This document shows positions 19,039 through 28,673 of a DNA stretch of 64,000 bases, piece after piece. The translations under genes were made by a program, and so were the position numbers. Where the stretch lies: NCBI RefSeq assembly GCF_019966515.1, contig NZ_JAIMIB010000001.1:496001-560000 (forward strand), read 5' to 3'. This DNA comes from Roseovarius aestuarii. GTDB taxonomy: Bacteria > Pseudomonadota > Alphaproteobacteria > Rhodobacterales > Rhodobacteraceae. A model generated the notes under the pieces. That model had not been told where the DNA came from. It saw only the letters and a list, made by a program, of their open reading frames with translations, and did no database searches. Position 1 is the first letter of the stretch. Every line of letters begins with the position of its first letter.

Positions 19039-20433
19039 GTGGCCACAGCAACCCGCCGCAGCTTTGTGATGGATCACATCACCCGCCTGATCCAGTCCCG
19101 TACGCTTGGGGCCGGAGACAGGCTCCCATCGGTTCGGGGCCTCGCCGCCAGGCTAGGCGTGTCGCCGTCAACCGTGGTTGAAGCCTATGATGTGCTGGCC
19201 GCAGACGGCGCCATCTTTGCGCTGCGCGGATCAGGGTTTTTTGTGGCCGACCGCGTGCAGCCTTTTGCCGTGTCGCAAACCGGCCCTGAGCTTGAACGCG
19301 AGGTCGACCCACTCTGGGTGGCACGGCAATCAATCGATTCTGGCGCTGAGGTTGCCAAGCCCGGATGCGGCTGGATGCCGGCGGACTGGATGCCAGTCGA
19401 GTCGCTGCGCCGTGCCATGCGTCGTGTCACGCGCGGAGACAGCAGCGTACTGACGGATTATGGAAATGCTCAGGGGCATGCTGACCTGCGTCGCCACATC
19501 GCTCGGAAGCTGCACGATCAGGGGGTCGGAGTGGATCCGGATCACGTATTGCTGACCAATTCCGGATCGCAGGCGCTGGACCTGATTTGCAGGCTGCTGC
19601 TGAAACCCGGCGACACGGTCCTGGTCGATGACCCATGTTATTTCAACTTTCAGGCGCTTCTGAGGGCGCACCGGATCACCGTCGCCAGCGTTCGTCATAC
19701 GCGAAACGGCCCCGATCTGCCCACGTTTGAAAACGTCCTGAAGGAACAACGCCCGCGACTTTATCTGACCAACTCGGCACTACACAATCCGACCGGCGCG
19801 ACGATCACGGCAGCCACCGCGCACCGTGTCCTCTCGCTGGCTGAATCGTATGACATGCTGATCGTGGAGGATGCAATATTCTCGGAGTTCGAGCCGGACC
19901 TGTCCCCGCGCCTTGCCGCGCTGGATGGGCTGGATCGCGTGCTGACGATTGGCAGTTTTTCCAAAACGCTGTCGGCGTCGCTGCGCTGTGGCTATATCGT
20001 GGCGCGCCCGGACTGGATAGCGGCCCTGACTGATCTGCAGGTGGCGACCAACTTTGGCGGCCCGAGCCCGATGGTGACAACATTGCTGTATGCCGCCCTG
20101 ACTGATGGCAGCTATCGCAAACATATGGAGGCGCTCAAAACCCGGCTAGACGGTGCGCGCAATCGCACAATTGGTGAACTCAGCACGATGGGCATTGTGC
20201 CCTGGGTCAAACCGCGTGGCGGGTTCTACTTGTGGTGCGAGTTTCCCGGGCAACAAGATGTCGCCAGACTTGCGCGCGCCGCTCTTCGGCAAGGTGTTGT
20301 CTTTGCGCCAGGCAATGTTTTCAGCCCAACGCAGTCCATGAACTCGTTCATGCGCTTCAACGTCAGCCAGATGAATGGTACTTCTCACTTGGAGGTGCTT
20401 CGCAAGTTGTTAAGTCGATCTGACATTTCGTAA
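19039..20433 (+). CDS. MocR-family PLP-dependent transcriptional regulator
   Basis: This 464-residue protein has a GntR-type winged helix at residues about 5-70 (GDRLPSVRGLAARLGVSPST) fused to a fold-type I aminotransferase domain. The PLP lysine is in GSFSKTLSASLRCGY. MocR proteins sense a ligand through the PLP domain and act on neighbouring promoters. The GTG start at 19039 has only a weak ribosome-binding site; the next in-frame ATG is at 19069. Divergence from the EamA transporter suggests it controls that exporter in answer to an amino acid or amine. The effector is unknown. Confidence 0.88.
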   Translation: MATATRRSFVMDHITRLIQSRTLGAGDRLPSVRGLAARLGVSPSTVVEAYDVLAADGAIFALRGSGFFVADRVQPFAVSQTGPELEREVDPLWVARQSIDSGAEVAKPGCGWMPADWMPVESLRRAMRRVTRGDSSVLTDYGNAQGHADLRRHIARKLHDQGVGVDPDHVLLTNSGSQALDLICRLLLKPGDTVLVDDPCYFNFQALLRAHRITVASVRHTRNGPDLPTFENVLKEQRPRLYLTNSALHNPTGATITAATAHRVLSLAESYDMLIVEDAIFSEFEPDLSPRLAALDGLDRVLTIGSFSKTLSASLRCGYIVARPDWIAALTDLQVATNFGGPSPMVTTLLYAALTDGSYRKHMEALKTRLDGARNRTIGELSTMGIVPWVKPRGGFYLWCEFPGQQDVARLARAALRQGVVFAPGNVFSPTQSMNSFMRFNVSQMNGTSHLEVLRKLLSRSDIS

Positions 20434-20547
20434 TCGCTGGTCAGGCCGCCTTAGTCCTTCTTGATCAGACGCAACCCTCCCAAATTTCGACCTTCTCGGA
20501 AGACTAGAAACAACGGCCAGCGTTAACATCCTACGCGCTCGTGTCCT

Positions 20548-22584
20548 TCAGCGCAGCTCTGCCTCGGTATTGCCTCCATCAACGGTCACAACATGGCCTG
20601 TGGTCCGGGCCAATTTCGCCAATGCCACGAAAGCGTCAGCGACGTGCGTTGCCTCGACTTCGCGGCCCAACAGATTTCCACCCATGTATTCTTCTTCGGT
20701 CACATGGCGCGCAGCGGCGCGTTCCTGAATGAAATCATCGGTCAACAGGCCTGAGCGGATACGATCGGCATTCACTCCATTGACCCGGATGCCCATCCCG
20801 GCGAGTTCAAGCGTGAGCTGTCGCAGAAGAAACATCGTGGCAGCTTTGGGCGTGCCGTAAGCGCCCATATCCTTGCCGGGATTAATCGCCTGCTTGCTGA
20901 TGTTGAACAGGATCTGCCCGCCCCGCTGCTGTGTGCGCATCGCCCGCGCTGCGCTGAGCGCGAAGGCCTTATGGGCAAAGAAATTCAATTCAAATGCTGC
21001 ACGAAAATCGCGATCATCAAGATTAAGCAGCGCGCCGCCGGTCGCCGAGCCAGCATTGGACACAAGGATGTCTACACCGCCAAAGCGATGGATAGCGGCC
21101 TTCATCGCGGCATCGGCGGCGCCTTCCTGCGTTATGTCGCAGACATGGGTCGCGTGCCAGCGGCCAAGGGTCGCGCGCGCCTGTGTTAATGCGGCGTCGT
21201 CCCGGTCGACCAACAGGATACTGGCACCGCCATCGGCAAAAGCCCTGGCGGTTGCTAATCCAATGGCACCGGCGCCGCCGGTCACAATCACGATCTTGCC
21301 CTGGAAGGGTGGCGGAGTGCCCTTGCCCAGTTTCGCCTGCTCCAGCGACCAGTATTCACAGTCAAATCGGTCTTTCTCGCCGAGCGGATGAAAGCCGCCT
21401 GCATCCTCGCCAACCGCCCGGACGCGCAGGTTCTGCTCGGCAAGATCCGCCGCCGCAGCTGCGGCCTTGGCATTCGGCCCCATACCCACGATCCCGACAC
21501 CTTCGATCCAGGCGTGTTTCGGGTCCGGTGTCAGCAATGTCTTGGGCTCAGCCGCCTGGGGGGCCTGCCGGTCGAAATAAGCGCGATAGGTGTCGGCAAA
21601 TTCTTCAACCCTCGCCTTCAGCCGTGCGCGATCACCGGTCAGATCCTCGCTTCGAAGCACAAGCGGGAAGCCTTTCGTGCGCAACACATGATCAGGCGAT
21701 GCCATACCGCGCATTGCCAAAGCTTCGATATCCGTCCGATGAAAGAAATCCATCACCGCCGATCCGTTCCGAAGGTCGAAAACCGGCATCGGCGCGTCAC
21801 GCGCCGCGTTGACCTCGGCAATGACACCCCGCAGCATGGGCAGAACATCAAGATTCTCGGCAGGTTCCCGAACGCCGATTGGCGTCACTTCTTTCAAACC
21901 GAAATAGGCCGCAACCTCGTTGGTATGGGTGACGATCCGGTCGTAGCTTTCCTTGGCGGTCCCGCCAAAAGTGAAATGTCCGTGTTGCAAAAGCAGAAGC
22001 CCTTCGACCTTCGGATTTTCGTCAAAAACCTCGGCCGCTTTCCTGGCCAATCCAAAGCCGGGCATGATATAAGGTACGATGCCAAGACGGTCGCCGAAGA
22101 TCTCACGGCAGATATCGGCGGCATTCGGCAGATTTGCCAGGATCAGAAACGGCGTGGCGTGGGTGTGATCCACATATTTATGCGGCAAAAACGCGTGCAG
22201 AAGGGTTTCGACCGATGGATTGGGCGAGCTGGAATCAAGCAGGTTGCTGCGTTGCACATTGACCATGTCTTCATCGGAAAGCCGCTCAAGCGCACGCAGT
22301 TTCATAAGAGGGTCAAGCCACACCGCTGGCAAACCGGGCGCTTCGATCACGTCCAGATCCCAGCCTGATCCCTTCACATGCAACACCCGTTGCGGATCAC
22401 CAAAGAGGTCTGGGCGCTCAACTTTGACCGATGTATTCCCGCCGCCATGCATCAGAAGATCAGGGTTCTGCCCGATCAGGCGCGAGGTATAAACGCGCTC
22501 GCCAAGCTCTTGATCGGCAGGGTCGTTACCTGCCTCGCTGCGCCAGCGTTGCGCGTCCTCTGCCCGGTACCAGTTTTCGATCAT
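20548..22584 (-). CDS. Bifunctional class II aldolase/short-chain dehydrogenase (RhaD-like fusion)
   Basis: This 678-residue protein has two catalytic domains. The N-terminal class II aldolase domain shows HGGGNTSVK, the zinc-binding HxH in VDHTHATPF, and a further ligand in LLQHGHFTFGG. The C-terminal SDR domain (from about residue 425) has TGGAGAIG for cofactor binding, SNAG, a catalytic Ser in NISKQ and YGTPK as the YxxxK pair. The length matches the rhamnulose-1-phosphate aldolase/dehydrogenase family. It lies 49 bases downstream of mtnA on the same strand. The aldolase may therefore split methylthioribulose- or deoxyribulose-1-phosphate into dihydroxyacetone phosphate and an aldehyde that the SDR domain then converts. 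That substrate is inferred from context; rhamnulose-1-phosphate or another sugar phosphate is possible. Confidence 0.85.
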   Translation of the reverse strand: MIENWYRAEDAQRWRSEAGNDPADQELGERVYTSRLIGQNPDLLMHGGGNTSVKVERPDLFGDPQRVLHVKGSGWDLDVIEAPGLPAVWLDPLMKLRALERLSDEDMVNVQRSNLLDSSSPNPSVETLLHAFLPHKYVDHTHATPFLILANLPNAADICREIFGDRLGIVPYIMPGFGLARKAAEVFDENPKVEGLLLLQHGHFTFGGTAKESYDRIVTHTNEVAAYFGLKEVTPIGVREPAENLDVLPMLRGVIAEVNAARDAPMPVFDLRNGSAVMDFFHRTDIEALAMRGMASPDHVLRTKGFPLVLRSEDLTGDRARLKARVEEFADTYRAYFDRQAPQAAEPKTLLTPDPKHAWIEGVGIVGMGPNAKAAAAAADLAEQNLRVRAVGEDAGGFHPLGEKDRFDCEYWSLEQAKLGKGTPPPFQGKIVIVTGGAGAIGLATARAFADGGASILLVDRDDAALTQARATLGRWHATHVCDITQEGAADAAMKAAIHRFGGVDILVSNAGSATGGALLNLDDRDFRAAFELNFFAHKAFALSAARAMRTQQRGGQILFNISKQAINPGKDMGAYGTPKAATMFLLRQLTLELAGMGIRVNGVNADRIRSGLLTDDFIQERAAARHVTEEEYMGGNLLGREVEATHVADAFVALAKLARTTGHVVTVDGGNTEAELR

Positions 22585-22633
22585 TGTTCTCTCTCGACCA
22601 CTTCAATCAGCCTCAGTTCTGCCTTGAGTAAAC

Positions 22634-23731
22634 TCATGTGTCGGCGCGTTCTGGAAATAGCGTCGCCAGCCCCTCTGCCGATGCCTCGCAAACGCCACGT
22701 TCAGTTATCAAACCCGTCACCAGACGATTTGGCGTTACGTCAAATGCCGGGTTCCCGCCTTCGGTGCCCTCCGGTGTCACGCGCACGTCTGACACGGTAT
22801 TCTCTTCGGCAACCCCCATGACATGGGTAACCTCACGCTGGTCACGCTCTTCAATCGGGATCTCGGCAACGCCGTCCCGCACCGTCCAGTCAATCGTCGG
22901 CGACGGCAATGCGACATAGAAGGGAATGCCATTGTCATGGGCCGCAAGCGCTTTCAGATAGGTGCCGATCTTGTTGCAGACATCGCCCTGCGCGGTCGTT
23001 CGATCCGTGCCCGTGATCACCGCGTCGACAAGCCCGTGCTGCATAAGATGCCCGCCCGCATTATCGACAATATAGCGATGCGAAATACCATGTTCGCCCA
23101 ACTCCCACGAGGTCAGCGCCCCCTGGTTGCGCGGGCGTGTTTCATCGACCCAGACATGAACGGGAATGCCCGCCTCATGGGCATGATACATCGGGCTTGT
23201 TGCAGTGCCCCAATCCACCGTTGCCAACCAGCCGGCGTTGCAGTGGGTCAGCAGGCGCACCGGCTCACCTTTAGGTTTCCGAGCGGCGATTTCCCTGATC
23301 AGGTCAAGGCCATGACGGCCGATTGCGGCATTGATGTCGACATCTTCGTCGGCAATGGCCCGGGCAAGCTGACGGGCGTGAGAGGCGCGTTCAGAAGCAG
23401 GCAGCGGCATCAGCGCACCACGACACCGATCAAGCGCCCATTTCAGATTGATCGCCGTGGGTCGCGTGGCGTTAAGAGTATCATAGGCGACCTCAAACGA
23501 CGCGTCCGAGCTATCACGGGACATCTGCCCGGCAATCCCGAAAGCGGCCGTCGCGCCAATAAGGGGCGCGCCTCTGACCCACATGTCACGGATCGCCACG
23601 GCAAACTCTTCCAGAGTGTCAAGTGTTACGATCCGAAACTCGTGTGGCAGCCAGCGCTGATCAATGATCCGGACCTCGCCCGCTGCGTCATCCCACCAGA
23701 TCGAGCGATAGTGATCACCCTTCACCTTCAT
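22634..23731 (-). CDS. mtnA: S-methyl-5-thioribose-1-phosphate isomerase
   Basis: This 365-residue protein is full length for the MtnA/eIF2B-like isomerase family. It has [16 protein letters not shown] near the N-terminus, the catalytic Cys in [12 protein letters not shown] and the catalytic Asp in [20 protein letters not shown]. It converts the 1-phosphate of methylthioribose (or 5-deoxyribose) to the ribulose form. In the standard methionine salvage pathway MtnB, MtnC and MtnD follow; none is here. Instead a fused aldolase/dehydrogenase lies directly downstream. No kinase (MtnK) or phosphorylase (MtnP) is in the window. Confidence 0.92.
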   Translation of the reverse strand: MKVKGDHYRSIWWDDAAGEVRIIDQRWLPHEFRIVTLDTLEEFAVAIRDMWVRGAPLIGATAAFGIAGQMSRDSSDASFEVAYDTLNATRPTAINLKWALDRCRGALMPLPASERASHARQLARAIADEDVDINAAIGRHGLDLIREIAARKPKGEPVRLLTHCNAGWLATVDWGTATSPMYHAHEAGIPVHVWVDETRPRNQGALTSWELGEHGISHRYIVDNAGGHLMQHGLVDAVITGTDRTTAQGDVCNKIGTYLKALAAHDNGIPFYVALPSPTIDWTVRDGVAEIPIEERDQREVTHVMGVAEENTVSDVRVTPEGTEGGNPAFDVTPNRLVTGLITERGVCEASAEGLATLFPERADT

Positions 23732-23867
23732 TCCGTGGTCTCCCTCTTCCTGCGCATTGCGCTCAACATCGATCGTGCTGTGTCAGGCGTGTTGTTCGGC
23801 ATCACAACAGATTTTCGGCCCGTTATCCATATCCATACTGCCAAGCGGCGTCTGGCGCGGGAAACAG

Positions 23868-25385
23868 TCAGGGGAAAAACATGTCCTTATAGCGCTCACG
23901 CAGGATGTTTTTCTGAACCTTTCCCATCGTGTTGCGCGGAAGCTGGTCAAGAAGAACCAGTTTAGCCGGGTGTTTATAACGCGCCAGCGAGGCTTTCAGC
24001 GCCTCCATCACTATTGTAAGATCGGGCGCCTGCCCCTGCTCCCCCACAATAACGCCAACCGGGGTTTCGCCAAAGTCGGGATGCGGCGCACCTATAACGG
24101 CGCTTTCCAACACACCCGGTTGTTCGTCAAGCACCAGCTCGATTTCCTTGGGGTAGATGTTGTAACCACCCGAAATGATCAGATCCTTGTTGCGGCCAAC
24201 GATGTGTACATATCCGTCCTCGTCGGTCATGCCTAGATCGCCGGTAATGAAGAACCCGTTATGGCGCAGTTCGGCGGCAGTTTTCTCGGGCATCTGCCAG
24301 TAGCCCTTGAACACGTTCCGGCCGCGCACTTCGATCTGACCGATCTCGCCATCAGGCAGTGTTTCACCGGTTTCGGGGTTCGTGATCTTCAACTCAACCC
24401 CGGGCAGCGGAAAGCCGACGGTTCCGGCGCGGCGCTCACCATCATAGGGGTTCGACGTGTTCATGTTGGTTTCGGTCATGCCATAACGCTCGAGAATGCG
24501 GTGCCCGGTCCTGTGTTTGAACTGCTGATGGGTCTCGGCCAGAAGCGGGGCCGAGCCGGAGACGAAAAGCCGCATATGCGCAGCGACATCACCGGTGAAG
24601 CGCGCGTCGCCCAGCAATCGCGTATAAAAGGTCGGCACGCCCATCATCGACGTCGCCCTCGGCAAGTGATCAATGACGGCACCAGCTTCAAATTTGGGCA
24701 GAAATATCATGCTTCCGCCGGTCGTCAGAATGATATTGGTTGCCACGAACAGACCATGGGTATGGAAAATCGGCAGCGCATGCAGCAGCACGTCGCGCGC
24801 GGTAAAACGCCATTCCTCCGCCAGCACAAGGGCATTGGACAAAAGGTTGTTCTGAGTCAGCATTGCGCCTTTCGAACGCCCGGTTGTACCCGATGTATAC
24901 AGGAATGCTGCCAGATCCTCACCTTCACGCGCCACGGTTTCAAAACTGTCCGGCATGTCCCGCGCCTTGTCAGCTAGCGTACCGCTCCCGTCCGCATTCA
25001 GCGTTTCCACCCGTGCCGACAGCTTCCGGCCCAGCGCCGATACGCTCCTCTCGCGCGCCGCGTCACAAACGATCAGCGTCGCACCGCTGTTTTCGACGAA
25101 ATAGCCAAGTTCCTCCGCCGTATAAGCCGTGTTCAGCGGAAGGAAAATCAGCCCGGCCTGCACGCAGGCAGCATACAGCGCAAGCGCCTCGGGCGACTTC
25201 TGGACCTGTGCCGCGACGCGGTCACCCGGTTTAAGTCCGATATTGATCATTACGTTGGCCATACCAGCAGCCAGCACCAGAAAATCCTGATGCGTAATGA
25301 CATCGCCGCTCGGTAAATAGAGAAATGGCGTGGTTTTCCCCGCATGGACGCCAAAGAGACGATCAAAAAGCGGATTTGCCATCAT
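23868..25385 (-). CDS. matB: Malonyl-CoA synthase
   Basis: This 505-residue acyl-activating enzyme has the AMP-binding loop YTSGTTGRSKGAM, the motif ERYGMTETNMNTSNPY typical of MatB, the hinge region TGDLGMTDEDGYVHIVGRNK and the adenylation lysine in RNTMGKVQK. It makes malonyl-CoA from malonate, ATP and CoA. The first two codons are both ATG; spacing from the GGGG upstream slightly favours the second (25382). The usual partner, malonyl-CoA decarboxylase, and a malonate transporter are not adjacent. It is 136 bases upstream of mtnA on the same strand, so co-transcription is possible but not required. Confidence 0.9.
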   Translation of the reverse strand: MMANPLFDRLFGVHAGKTTPFLYLPSGDVITHQDFLVLAAGMANVMINIGLKPGDRVAAQVQKSPEALALYAACVQAGLIFLPLNTAYTAEELGYFVENSGATLIVCDAARERSVSALGRKLSARVETLNADGSGTLADKARDMPDSFETVAREGEDLAAFLYTSGTTGRSKGAMLTQNNLLSNALVLAEEWRFTARDVLLHALPIFHTHGLFVATNIILTTGGSMIFLPKFEAGAVIDHLPRATSMMGVPTFYTRLLGDARFTGDVAAHMRLFVSGSAPLLAETHQQFKHRTGHRILERYGMTETNMNTSNPYDGERRAGTVGFPLPGVELKITNPETGETLPDGEIGQIEVRGRNVFKGYWQMPEKTAAELRHNGFFITGDLGMTDEDGYVHIVGRNKDLIISGGYNIYPKEIELVLDEQPGVLESAVIGAPHPDFGETPVGVIVGEQGQAPDLTIVMEALKASLARYKHPAKLVLLDQLPRNTMGKVQKNILRERYKDMFFP

Positions 25386-25436
25386 GTCCCCTTTCCCAGA
25401 TCTTGATGAGCGCCTTATATTCGGTGGCTGCGCCCG

Positions 25437-25574
25437 CTACTCAGCGGCGGCACCGCTACGCTTGTCTACAAAGCGCTCAATGTATCGGGCAACCTCCGGC
25501 AGATTGTAAAGCGCTTTCACCCGCAAGCTGCAAAAACGGGCATGAGTGTTGACCTCAAATCCCGCCACAGGGTT
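25437..25574 (-). other. Short open frame, possible remnant of a gene's 3' end
   Basis: The 274-base gap upstream of matB holds a 45-codon minus-strand frame with no good start and a TAG stop at 25437-25439. Its last residues (KALYNLPEVARYIERF, then an Ala-rich tail) look like a natural protein C-terminus rather than random translation. The frame is closed by a TAG just upstream. I cannot name the family. It may be the remnant of a gene lost beside matB, or chance. Confidence 0.2.
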
Positions 25575-25659
25575 CTAAGAGCCGAGGCGGTGCTACGTGC
25601 AGGTGAATACTGGAAACCCGATGCGCATCGAAACGTGTCCGATTTTGCTACGAGCACCG

Positions 25660-28524
25660 TTACCAATCCGAACGTTCGTAGGTTTCCACCATTTCAGAAG
25701 ACTGTTCATTGCCATGTGATTCAGCAACAGGCTCATCCATCACATCATCCTCGGACGCATCATCATCGCCCTGAGCCGTATCGGAATCGTCAACCCAGCT
25801 CTGACCATCTGCGTCGGGATTCTCGGAGTCCGCCAGCAGCATATGGTCGTGGGCGTCGTCGGGTTCTGATGCGTTTTCAACGTCACCCACTTCGATCTCA
25901 AATGTCTCGCTACTCTCTATCGTCGCGCCATTGAAAGCCCGATCCGTCATCGAAATCTCCGCGGATATCACGCCTTCGAAATCAACCGGGGGTGACAGTT
26001 CAATGATATCGAGATCCCAACCGCTCAGATCTATGTCGGACCCGTCGGAAACGGCCGACTGATCACCACTGATCAGTATTGTTTCCGGCGGCAATCCGGA
26101 GATCGTGACGGATCCGTCTTCGCTCACATCGGCATTGCTTAAGCGAATTTCCAAGGTGCCGTTTTCGGCTACTGACAGATCGGTATCCGCACGGACAAGC
26201 TCACGCCCGTCTGTTCCGGGCCCTTCCCATTCCAGCTTCAGCCCGGCATGTCCGTAGTTTTCGAAATAGCGAACCTCGATTTCGTGAGTGCCGGGTTCCA
26301 AGTCGATCTCGCCCGATCGTGTACGATAGCCGTGCAGGCCATCGTTATCGATCACCTCAATCCCATCGACATAAAGGACAACACCGTCGTCACCACCTAT
26401 AAAGAAATCGAAACTACCGGCTTCATCGACTGTTATCTCACCGGTGATACGCACACCAAACGTATCGCTGGAACCACCCTCCCAGAACGACTCTCGCCCG
26501 TTTTCATAGTCGATTTCCCCGACCACTTCTTCTTTGGTTGGGTCAGCCTCCCAATTGACATCGTCAAGCGTGCGGAGCGTATGATCGACATCGAAATAGC
26601 TGGCACGAAACCCAGCCTCCAACTCAAGCGGTGGGACGGAAAGGTCGGCCTCGTCTACGCCGAAGGCCAGCCCCGTGGCTGAAACGGCCGTATCGCCAGT
26701 TTCCAACGTGAGGTTCGTCGTTAGCTGGGCGTCCACTTTACCTACAAAATCAACCGGTGGCGTGATGGTCAGCATTGATGTATCCCATCCCGTGATCTCG
26801 GCAGTACCTGCCTCGCCCACTTCGATAATCATGTCACCCGCCTGAACCACCGTACCGGACGGCAGCCCTTCGATCACATGACTGATATCGCCGGCGCCCG
26901 ATTGCGACATATCGATGTCGAGATCAAGCGTAACCGGCATACCACTGACAGTCTGAAGCTCGCCGACATCAGGAGGCGCCAAAAGCTCACGCCCGTCAAT
27001 TCCTGGCCCCTCCCATTCGACCTTCAGGCCCGCATGCCCGTAGTTTTCAAAGTAACGAACCTCAATAACATGTGCGCCCGGTTCCAACTCGACCTCACCC
27101 GAACGGGTGCGATACCCGTGCAGGCCGTCATTATCGACCACTTCTTTGCCGTCGACATAAAGAACAACCCCGTCATCGCCGCCAATATGGAAGTTAAATA
27201 CACCCCCCTCTTCAACCTCAATATTACCGGTAATCTGAACGCCGAAGGTATCCCTGGAACCGCCGTCCCAAAAAGAGTTTGAGCTGTTGGTGTAGTTGAT
27301 ATCGCCCACGAGTTCTTCATGAGTGGCTTCACTATTCCAGTCGATATCATCAATTTCGTCAAGGTGCTGATCCATATCGAAATATTTGGCATGGAACCCC
27401 GTATCAAGCGCAATATCGGGCATATCTGCAACCGCGATATCAAAGCTCTCTGTGAACGTCGCGCCGCCACTGTCAGTGACCGTCACGTCAAGTGACACAC
27501 TTGCCGCATCCTGATGATCAAGGCTCGCGTCTGGCTTCAGCTTGACCCGACCATCAACCACTTCGAACCGATCATCAGAGAGCGAAAAGGTATGAAGGTC
27601 CCCTATGTCCTGATCGCTCACGGAAAGCGTGCCCACAACAGCGCCCTCGACATTCTCGGCGACCGCCAGGTTCGACATTGTCAACTCGGTCGGTTCTTCG
27701 TTGACATCCTCGACGGCAATATCAAAGCTCTCGGTGAAAGTCGCACCGCCACTGTCGGTGACCATTACGTCAAGCGAGACACCTGCCGCATCCTCGTGAT
27801 CAAGGCTCATACCCGCTTTCAGCTTGACCTGACCGTCGACCACTTCGAACCGGTCATCGGACAGAGAGAACGTATGACTGTCGCCCGCATCCGGATCGCT
27901 CACAGAGAGCGTGCCTACAACAACACCCTCGACGTTCTCCGCCACTGCAAGGTTCGACATCGTCAATTCGGTCGGAGCCCTGTTCTCGGTAGTCTGCTCT
28001 TCGCTGTCAGGCACCTCATCGACGGGTCGTTCGGCATCGACCTCGTCGTTCTCGATCATCTCCACCGTATCTTGCGAGACATTCAACGGCGTGGTGGCAT
28101 CGGCAGCGGCGCTTTCAGTTTCCGCCGTAACCTGCCCTGCGTCTTGCGTGGTACTTGAACCGGTGTCTGATGCAATGTCTTTGGAACTGGTTTCGGCCTC
28201 TACCCTTGTCGCATCCTGGTCAACCTCACGCCTCTCCAGGCCGAAATCATACGTTGAACCCACCTCTTGCTCAGCTGAGAAATCACTTTCTGTTTTGTTA
28301 TCTGGTAACGCGGTTTGATCCAGATCCCGCGGGTCCGATTGTGGTAGCACGGCGCCGGTTGGGTCGCCCTCGTGGGGCTGGCCGTAATGCAGGACACCAC
28401 GATTTTGGCCGTCGGGCAATTGTTCTGCGGCCTGGGAAGATTGCGCCACGGCCTTCTTCTTAAGATCATCGCTATCGGGTTGAAATTCTTCAGGCGCACC
28501 ATCGCCGTAGTTTTCATCTTCCAT
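25660..28524 (-). CDS. Large acidic surface protein with cadherin-like and PA14-like repeats (probable type I secretion substrate)
   Basis: Starting at the ATG at 28524, which follows GGAGA, gives 954 residues. An in-frame start at 28608 would add 28 residues and lacks that site. There is no N-terminal signal peptide. The first about 200 residues are acidic and disordered. Two near-identical cadherin-like repeats (PTELTMSNLAVAENVEG start, about 27418-27985) follow. Then come two PA14-like domains (about 26965-27410 and 26190-26630) sharing IGGDDGVVLYVDG and YFENYGHAGLK. The tail is acidic, rich in Asp, Glu and Ser. PA14 domains often bind carbohydrate and cadherin repeats bind calcium, which fits an adhesin. 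It is divergent from an ABC/HlyD secretion operon, so secretion by that system is inferred. Classic RTX nonapeptides are not seen. Confidence 0.75.
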   Translation of the reverse strand: MEDENYGDGAPEEFQPDSDDLKKKAVAQSSQAAEQLPDGQNRGVLHYGQPHEGDPTGAVLPQSDPRDLDQTALPDNKTESDFSAEQEVGSTYDFGLERREVDQDATRVEAETSSKDIASDTGSSTTQDAGQVTAETESAAADATTPLNVSQDTVEMIENDEVDAERPVDEVPDSEEQTTENRAPTELTMSNLAVAENVEGVVVGTLSVSDPDAGDSHTFSLSDDRFEVVDGQVKLKAGMSLDHEDAAGVSLDVMVTDSGGATFTESFDIAVEDVNEEPTELTMSNLAVAENVEGAVVGTLSVSDQDIGDLHTFSLSDDRFEVVDGRVKLKPDASLDHQDAASVSLDVTVTDSGGATFTESFDIAVADMPDIALDTGFHAKYFDMDQHLDEIDDIDWNSEATHEELVGDINYTNSSNSFWDGGSRDTFGVQITGNIEVEEGGVFNFHIGGDDGVVLYVDGKEVVDNDGLHGYRTRSGEVELEPGAHVIEVRYFENYGHAGLKVEWEGPGIDGRELLAPPDVGELQTVSGMPVTLDLDIDMSQSGAGDISHVIEGLPSGTVVQAGDMIIEVGEAGTAEITGWDTSMLTITPPVDFVGKVDAQLTTNLTLETGDTAVSATGLAFGVDEADLSVPPLELEAGFRASYFDVDHTLRTLDDVNWEADPTKEEVVGEIDYENGRESFWEGGSSDTFGVRITGEITVDEAGSFDFFIGGDDGVVLYVDGIEVIDNDGLHGYRTRSGEIDLEPGTHEIEVRYFENYGHAGLKLEWEGPGTDGRELVRADTDLSVAENGTLEIRLSNADVSEDGSVTISGLPPETILISGDQSAVSDGSDIDLSGWDLDIIELSPPVDFEGVISAEISMTDRAFNGATIESSETFEIEVGDVENASEPDDAHDHMLLADSENPDADGQSWVDDSDTAQGDDDASEDDVMDEPVAESHGNEQSSEMVETYERSDW

Positions 28525-28673
28525 GTCGTCTCCTGACGTCAATGTCAGGGCGACCTTGTGCAGTTTCGAAAAAGAAAAAATTAACTCCGTCGGTAGATTA
28601 CCGGCCAAATAGATTAAAAATGACGGTTCTATTCTGGAAATTTAAGGAATTGCGTAACGCTGTCGCGACATAA

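Noticed and set aside
21388-22368. 326-codon plus-strand frame inside the aldolase/dehydrogenase gene
   Set aside because: It is antisense to a gene with clear catalytic motifs, has no ribosome-binding site and gives a basic, motif-free protein; such shadows are common in GC-rich DNA.
26190-27985. Repeated DNA as a possible CRISPR array
   Set aside because: The repeats are two long protein domains each present twice, in frame, with no short spacer structure.
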